Source: Xanthobacter agilis (GTDB lineage: Bacteria > Pseudomonadota > Alphaproteobacteria > Rhizobiales > Xanthobacteraceae). Taken from it: a stretch of DNA of 64,000 nt. The notes under the pieces were generated by a model that was not told the origin of the DNA, ran no database searches, and worked only from the letters and a program-made list of their open reading frames with translations. A program made the position numbers and the translations under genes. The stretch is taken from assembly GCF_021730435.1 (NCBI RefSeq), contig NZ_JABWGX010000002.1:124001-188000 (forward strand), read 5' to 3'. Positions 59,416 through 64,000 of the stretch are shown one piece after another (position 1 is the stretch's first letter; each line of letters begins with the position of its first letter).

Positions 59416-60195
59416 TCACACCGGCGCACGGCCGGTTTGCGGTGCATCTTCAGCGCCATCGTCCTCGTCGTCGGGGGACCCGTCGTCCCCTTCGTCCTCC
59501 TGCGCGGCAAGCTCGGGATGCGCCTTCAGCACCTGCGCCGCGAGGGCGCGGGTGACCGGACGGTGGGCGGCCAGCGCCGCCCGGTCGATGGCCTCCACCA
59601 CCTTTTGCGCGCCCGCCACCGCGCGCGGAATGCGCAGCAGCAGATAGCTCACCGTCGCCTCGTCCACGCTGACCTGACGGTCGGCGAACAGCTTCAGCAG
59701 CAAGGCCGCCAGCAGGCCGTCGTCCGCCGGCGCGATCTCGAACACCGGCACCGCCCTGAGGCGCGAGGCGAGATCGGCGGTGGCGAGCGCCAGCTGCGCC
59801 GGCGGCGTGCGGGTGGTCATCAGCAGGAAGGCGCCCTGCTCGCGGGCGAGATTCAACAGATGGAACAGGGCCGCCTCCTCGAACGGAGCGGCATCGAGAT
59901 CCTCGACCACCAGCGCGCCGGTGGCCAGCAGCGCCGGCACCCCTGCGCGATCGAGGTCGGCGGCGGCCACGACCCGCGCCCCGGCGCGGGCGGCGAAGAT
60001 GGCGGCGAGGTGGCTCTTGCCCGCCCCCTCCGGCCCCACCAGGCTCACCACCTTGGCCGGCCAGCGGGGGAAGGCATCGATAAGGGCGAGGGCGGCGGCA
60101 TTGCCGGGCGCGGCCATAAAGTCCTCCCGCCGCTGGGCCGGCTGGGCCGGCCATTGGAGCGGGAGCTGACGCGAAGTGAGGTCGCGGGCGGCCAT
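59416..60195 (-). CDS. hdaA: HdaA, DnaA-related replication control protein
   Basis: The 259-residue AAA+ protein resembles DnaA domain III but lacks the DNA-binding domain. The N-terminal clamp-binding motif is QLPLQW. Walker A is GPEGAGKSH, and ATGALVVEDLDAAPFEE is Walker B. The sensor-2 region with RIPRAVAGAQ is present. Hda/HdaA binds the beta clamp and promotes DnaA-ATP hydrolysis. The C-terminal 25 residues are an acidic tail (EDEGDDGSPDDEDDG), which I do not recall in family members. It begins 4 bases after the permease gene stop, so both are cotranscribed. Confidence 0.9.
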   Translation of the reverse strand: MAARDLTSRQLPLQWPAQPAQRREDFMAAPGNAAALALIDAFPRWPAKVVSLVGPEGAGKSHLAAIFAARAGARVVAAADLDRAGVPALLATGALVVEDLDAAPFEEAALFHLLNLAREQGAFLLMTTRTPPAQLALATADLASRLRAVPVFEIAPADDGLLAALLLKLFADRQVSVDEATVSYLLLRIPRAVAGAQKVVEAIDRAALAAHRPVTRALAAQVLKAHPELAAQEDEGDDGSPDDEDDGAEDAPQTGRAPV

Positions 60196-60199
60196 GGGC

Positions 60200-61288
60200 T
60201 CATTCCCCCTCGGCGGGGGGCGCATCGTCGGCCGGCCCGCGATAGAGCGAGGAGGCCAGATAGCTGCTGATGCCGAAACGCGCCAGCACGCCCACCACCG
60301 CGGTCAGCGGCACCGCCAGCAGCAGGCCCACGAAGCCGAACAGATAGCCGAATGCCAGCAGCGCGAACATGAGCCAGACCGGATGCACGCCGATGCTGTC
60401 GCCGACAAGCTTGGGATAGAGCACATAGCCCTCGATGGTCTGGCCGGCGACGAAGATGGCGAACACGATGCCGATCATGCTCCAGTCCGGAAAGAACTGG
60501 ACGATGGCGACGCCGGTGGACAGCACCAGCCCGGTGAGCGAGCCCACATAGGGAATGAACGACACCGCCCCCGAGACGATGCCGATGAGCAGGCCGAAGT
60601 TGAGCCCGGTCATGGACAGGGCGACCGCGTAATAGGCCCCCAGCGCCAGGCACACCAGGGCCTGCCCGCGCACGAAGCCGGCCACCGCCGCGTCCATGCC
60701 GCGGGCCAGATCGTGCACCACCTCCCGGCGATGGACCGGGACCAGGCTGTCCACGAACTCCACCATGTTGTCCCAGTCGCACAGCATGTAGAACATGACC
60801 ACCGGGGTCACGACCATGAGCGCGAACATGGAGATGACCGCCTGTCCGCCCGCCCACACCGAGGACAGAAGGCCGAGCAGATAAGTGACGCCCTGGGTCA
60901 TCAGCTCCGAGATGGAGCGCTGCATGTCGGGCAGCCGGTCGCCCACGATATGGCTCAGCCACTCGCGGTTTTCTTCCGTCACCAGCCCCTGCAGGCGCGC
61001 CACATAGGCCGGCAGGCGCTGGATGAACTCGAACGATTGCGAGGCCAGGATCGGCAGCGCCACCAGGAAGAACAGCACCACCACCAGCAGCATCACCACC
61101 ACCACCGCCAGCGCGGCGGCAGTGCGCCCGATGCCCACGCGATGCAGGCGGATCACCACCGGATTGAGGAAATAGGCGAGCACGATGCCGGCCACGAACG
61201 GCAGCAGGATGCCGCTGAGCAGCCACAGGGTCAGCACCAGGACCACCAGGGCCCCGACCCAGAACCACAGCCGAATCCGCATGGGCAT
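60200..61288 (-). CDS. AI-2E family transporter (PerM-like)
   Basis: The 362-residue membrane protein has the AI-2E/PerM pattern: paired N-terminal helices (WFWVGALVVLVLTLWLLSG), a long amphipathic region and a C-terminal cluster of helices with GLLIGIVSGAVSFIPYVG. The motif PYVGSLTG and the final AFGYLFGFVGLLLAVPL are typical. Members move small molecules or Na+/H+; the substrate is not assignable. The ATG at 61288 has GGAAGAAG upstream. It precedes hdaA by 4 bases, a gene order seen in many alphaproteobacteria (recall). Confidence 0.9.
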   Translation of the reverse strand: MPMRIRLWFWVGALVVLVLTLWLLSGILLPFVAGIVLAYFLNPVVIRLHRVGIGRTAAALAVVVVMLLVVVLFFLVALPILASQSFEFIQRLPAYVARLQGLVTEENREWLSHIVGDRLPDMQRSISELMTQGVTYLLGLLSSVWAGGQAVISMFALMVVTPVVMFYMLCDWDNMVEFVDSLVPVHRREVVHDLARGMDAAVAGFVRGQALVCLALGAYYAVALSMTGLNFGLLIGIVSGAVSFIPYVGSLTGLVLSTGVAIVQFFPDWSMIGIVFAIFVAGQTIEGYVLYPKLVGDSIGVHPVWLMFALLAFGYLFGFVGLLLAVPLTAVVGVLARFGISSYLASSLYRGPADDAPPAEGE

Positions 61289-61425
61289 CGCTTCTTCCTG
61301 GCCGTCGCCACGGCGGGAAAGATGGGGCGAAACCGGGCGTGTCCGGCCGTCGTCGGGCCGCACGAGGACGGTATCGCGGGATGGCGCGGGTAACACCCCG
61401 TCGCCCTTGCCCGCCGGCTCGCCGT

Positions 61426-61956
61426 TCAACTGGCCATGTGGCGCATCCATTCCGCGAGATAGGCAGCGGCCGAAAGCCCCGTCAAGAGCCCCACGAACAC
61501 AAGCCCGAGGGAGAACACCTGCGGGACATCGAGGCCGAAGCCGGAACTCGCCAGCACGAATGCCGCGAACGCGATCTGCGCCGCCGTGTTCAGCTTCGAG
61601 ACCACCAGCGGGCGGATCGCCACCGGCTTCGCCATCACCAGGGACAGCACCACCGCGCCGACGATCATCACATCCCGCGACACCACGGCGATGGCCACCC
61701 AGCGCGGTATGTCCCCAACCACCGCCAGCGCCACATAGATGGACACCAGCAGCGCCTTGTCGGCGACCGGGTCGAGATAGGCGCCAAGCTCGGTCTGCAT
61801 GCCGAAGCGCTTGGCGATGAAGCCGTCCAGCGCATCGGACACGCCCGCCGTCAGGAACAGCCAGAACGCCAGTTCCGCCTCGCCCACGCCGATGGCCCAC
61901 ACCACCGTGGGCACCAGCAGAATGCGGAAAATGGTGATGAGATTGGGCACGCTCAC
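61426..61956 (-). CDS. CDP-alcohol phosphatidyltransferase family protein
   Basis: The 176-residue membrane enzyme has the CDP-alcohol phosphotransferase motif: D-x2-DG-x2-AK/R-x8-G-x3-D-x3-D, seen here as SDALDGFIAKRFGMQTELGAYLDPVAD. The Arg of the consensus is Lys. Family members build phosphatidylglycerol phosphate, cardiolipin or phosphatidylinositol-type lipids; PgsA or a cardiolipin-type role is possible but not decided. The GTG at 61956 has GGGAGG upstream. It is 137 bases ahead of the transporter gene on the same strand. Confidence 0.88.
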   Translation of the reverse strand: MSVPNLITIFRILLVPTVVWAIGVGEAELAFWLFLTAGVSDALDGFIAKRFGMQTELGAYLDPVADKALLVSIYVALAVVGDIPRWVAIAVVSRDVMIVGAVVLSLVMAKPVAIRPLVVSKLNTAAQIAFAAFVLASSGFGLDVPQVFSLGLVFVGLLTGLSAAAYLAEWMRHMAS

Positions 61957-62021
61957 GCCGCCGCCTCCCCTTGAACCGTTTCCGTTTCCGTTTCCGTCTC
62001 CTTCCCGGCCCGCCGCACCAC

Positions 62022-62798
62022 TCAGGCCGGGGTGCGCTTCACCACCAGCGGGCCGAACGTCTGCTGCGACGCCATCGCCTGGATGCGGGTGATGTTGACG
62101 TGCCGCGGCAGGGTGCAGGCGAAAAACACCTGCTCGGCGATGTCATCCCCGGTCATGGGCGTCGCGCCCGCATAGACGCCATCGGCACGGCCCTGGTCGC
62201 CGCGGAAGCGGACCACCGAGAACTCGGTCTCGGTGAGGCCGGGCTCGATATTGGTGACGCGCACGCCGGTTCCGGCCACGTCCGACCACAGATTGAGCGC
62301 GAACTGCTTCACAAAGGCTTTCGTGGCGCCATAAACGTTGCCGCCCGGATAGGCGTAGTCGCCGGCGATGGAGCCGGTGAGCACCACATGGCCCTCTCCC
62401 CGCGCCACCATGGCCGGCAGGGTGGCGCGCACGGTGTAGAGCAGGCCGGAAATGTTGGTGTCCACCATGGTGTCCCAATCCTCGATCCGCGCCTCGTAGG
62501 CGGGTTCGAGGCCCTGGGCGAGGCCGGCATTGGCGAACACCACATTATAGGCGCGGAACGGCTCCGGCAGGTTCGCCACCAGCTCCTCGGTGGCCTTCAG
62601 GTCGCGGGTGTCCAGCACCGCGGTATGGACGAGATCGCCATAGTGCGCCTTCAATTCCTCCAGGCGCTCGGCCCGGCGGCCCAAGGCGATGACGCGCGCG
62701 CCGGCGCCGGCGAAGCGGCGAACCGTGGCGGCACCGATGCCGGAGGTGGCGCCGGTGACCAGAAGAGTCAGCGTCCGGGGATCGAGAAGCTGGGACAT
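62022..62798 (-). CDS. SDR family NADP-dependent oxidoreductase (YdfG-like)
   Basis: The 258-residue short-chain dehydrogenase has the cofactor motif TGATSGIGAATVRRF, the NAG motif in FANAGLAQGL, the catalytic Ser in LTGSIAGDYAYPGG and the YGATKAF Tyr-Lys pair. The sequence resembles YdfG-type 3-hydroxy acid (serine/malonic semialdehyde) dehydrogenases, but the substrate is inference. The Arg after GALGRRAERLEEL suggests NADP preference. The ATG at 62798 has AGGAGG upstream. It is monocistronic, 65 bases ahead of the CDP-alcohol transferase. Confidence 0.92.
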   Translation of the reverse strand: MSQLLDPRTLTLLVTGATSGIGAATVRRFAGAGARVIALGRRAERLEELKAHYGDLVHTAVLDTRDLKATEELVANLPEPFRAYNVVFANAGLAQGLEPAYEARIEDWDTMVDTNISGLLYTVRATLPAMVARGEGHVVLTGSIAGDYAYPGGNVYGATKAFVKQFALNLWSDVAGTGVRVTNIEPGLTETEFSVVRFRGDQGRADGVYAGATPMTGDDIAEQVFFACTLPRHVNITRIQAMASQQTFGPLVVKRTPA

Positions 62799-63116
62799 GG
62801 CATCCTCCTGCGGAGATCGGAGCGGGTCCGAATGAGTCGAAAGGCGTAAAAGCGGCCTAGTGAGTGGGATAACGCGACAGACACCCTGCGTCCATCCGTC
62901 GAGGAAAGAGGTAGAAAAGTAGTCACACAGCCTTGCTGCTGCCATCTTCTGCGGAAAATGTGGAGCGTTCCTTTTCCTCGGAGACTTGGCTGATCGTCGG
63001 CGCAGGCTTGGGGTGGAGTGAAATCCGAACGTCGAATGGGTCTGGAGCTGCGGGGGCGCCCTCGATGGTGTCGTAGCGAAGGGCCTCGGGATGCGGGGCG
63101 CGTCCGGAGAGCTTTG
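62799..63116. other. divergent intergenic region SDR/AprI-like gene
   Basis: This 318-base region has no gene that I can support. An in-frame extension of the lipoprotein gene reaches back to 63018 but looks non-coding. No promoter or operator is clear. Confidence 0.5.
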
Positions 63117-63740
63117 ATGCAGTGTGGTTGGCGCAAGATGTGGGCCGGAGCGGGCAACGCTCTGGCGGCGGGGAGTTTGGCTGTCGCCCTCGCCGGCTGC
63201 AGCACCGAATTGGACGGGTTTGGCAACAAGCCGTCGGCGGTCGCGGGCAACCAGATCGACGCGAGCGCACCCCTGGTGGCGCCGACCGGGTCGGTTGAAT
63301 CCTCGCCGGCGCCGGCGCTGGTGCAGTCTCCACCGGTGCAGGCCGCCCCCGTGCAGACCGCTGCCGATGCCATCGCGCCGCGCACCACCGCCAACAATGT
63401 GCCGCTCACGCCGCCGCCGGCCAATCCCGGCGGCGCCGCCTATGCCCCCACCGCCGCCAAGGAACAATTGTCCGGCGCCTGGAACTTCTCCTGGGACAGC
63501 GGGCGCAACACCTGCCCCGTCACCCTGTCCACCACCCGCGGCATGAGCGGCATGTCGGCCCAGGCAGACGTCTCCTGCCCCAGCGAGATCTTCATGACCA
63601 AGGGCTGGGACACCATGGGTCCCGATCTCGTCCTTCAGAACCATCAGGGCAAGGTCACCGTGCGCCTCGCCCCATCCGGCCCCAATCGCTACGTCGGCGT
63701 CATGGCCGACACCGGCCAACAGGTCGCCCTCACCCGCTGA
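63117..63740 (+). CDS. AprI/Inh-family metalloprotease inhibitor lipoprotein
   Basis: The 207-residue product has a lipobox, LAVALAGC, so it is lipidated in the envelope. A Pro/Ala-rich linker (about residues 45-110) leads to a C-terminal beta-barrel domain with LSGAWNFSWDSGRNTCPVTLS, VSCPSEIFMTKGWDTMGPDL and RYVGVMADTGQQVALTR. The two Cys and the W-fold match the AprI/Inh inhibitors of serralysin-type metalloproteases. No serralysin gene is in the window, so the target is not known. The ATG at 63117 has GGAGAG upstream. The remaining 260 bases to the window end show no gene. Confidence 0.85.
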   Translation: MQCGWRKMWAGAGNALAAGSLAVALAGCSTELDGFGNKPSAVAGNQIDASAPLVAPTGSVESSPAPALVQSPPVQAAPVQTAADAIAPRTTANNVPLTPPPANPGGAAYAPTAAKEQLSGAWNFSWDSGRNTCPVTLSTTRGMSGMSAQADVSCPSEIFMTKGWDTMGPDLVLQNHQGKVTVRLAPSGPNRYVGVMADTGQQVALTR

Positions 63741-64000
63741 TATTGACGCACGGCCCGGCCACGCAAGGGACGGCGCCCGGCGGCACCCCCTTCCGTGGCC
63801 GCCGACCGATGGGTATCGGGACCCGGCATCGATGTTGGGAAGAGCGCATGCGCGCGCATAGAGCGCCGGTGGCCGAGGCCCGCCTCGCCACCGGCGCCGC
63901 GCAGGCCCGACATCACTCCCGCGAACCACTCGGATGACATCCGCGCCGCCTGCGGCATGGGGTTCCCGCCCGCGCGCCTGCCGGGGCGGATGTGCCTCGG

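Noticed and set aside
61978-62001. Hexamer run of GTTTCC
   Set aside because: Four short imperfect units at the edge of an intergenic gap; too small to support any function.
63743-63937. Small + strand frame near the window end
   Set aside because: No ribosome site, Arg/Gly/Pro-rich shadow composition and no recognisable motif.

Overview
The window is very GC-rich chromosomal DNA from an alphaproteobacterium of the order Hyphomicrobiales. Gene content and order (ispH-thrB-rnhA, ppk-ppx, hdaA, trcR, split gcvPA/gcvPB, lspA followed by two M16 peptidases) fit the Xanthobacteraceae (Xanthobacter, Azorhizobium, Starkeya). The family is an inference from content, not a database match. Most of the window is housekeeping sequence. 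I see no tRNA, rRNA, CRISPR array, phage module or intact transposon.

Layout. 1-4.1 kb: MBL-fold hydrolase, SRAP/HMCES-type protein, a ubiquinone-pathway FAD hydroxylase and thioesterase TesB. 4.3-6.3 kb: sigma-54 promoter, glnK-amtB and a terminator. 6.7-14.2 kb: ileS with a compositionally odd editing-domain segment, lspA, a secreted protein and a pair of M16 peptidases (one with the zinc motif, one without). 14.3-20.7 kb: a lipoprotein, then a tandem glycine riboswitch driving gcvT-gcvH-osmC-gcvPA-gcvPB, closed by a hairpin repeat. 20.9-28.9 kb: small membrane protein, methyltransferase, succinate-semialdehyde dehydrogenase, a divergent AhpD-like/MarR pair sharing an operator, an ABC-2 exporter, a Tim44-like protein and a Tat-type secreted unknown. 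29-33.2 kb: cell-cycle regulator TrcR and a PAP2-phosphatase autotransporter. 33.6-36.7 kb: ispH-thrB-rnhA followed by an AT-rich foreign membrane-protein gene. 36.7-43.8 kb: polyamine-binding protein, glutamine-synthetase-like enzyme, rhodanese, glycine-zipper protein, meaB, SleB-type hydrolase and a GNAT enzyme. 43.9-51.2 kb: malic enzyme, a large membrane-anchored unknown, a small periplasmic unknown and aspS. 51.6-64 kb: a GGDEF-EAL protein, rnd, ppx-ppk, hdaA, an AI-2E-family permease, a CDP-alcohol phosphatidyltransferase, an SDR and an AprI-type inhibitor lipoprotein.

How the genes work together. Three coherent units stand out: ammonium sensing and uptake (glnK-amtB under sigma-54), glycine catabolism under direct glycine control, and polyphosphate turnover (ppk, ppx) near replication control (hdaA). 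The features least explained by housekeeping are a repeated hairpin sitting just after two stop codons in the same relative orientation (20671-20743 and 55541-55612), the AT-rich orphan gene at 36105-36653, the patchwork segment in ileS at about 7395-7795, and the phosphatase-autotransporter fusion at 30022-33222. None of these is a proven new system.
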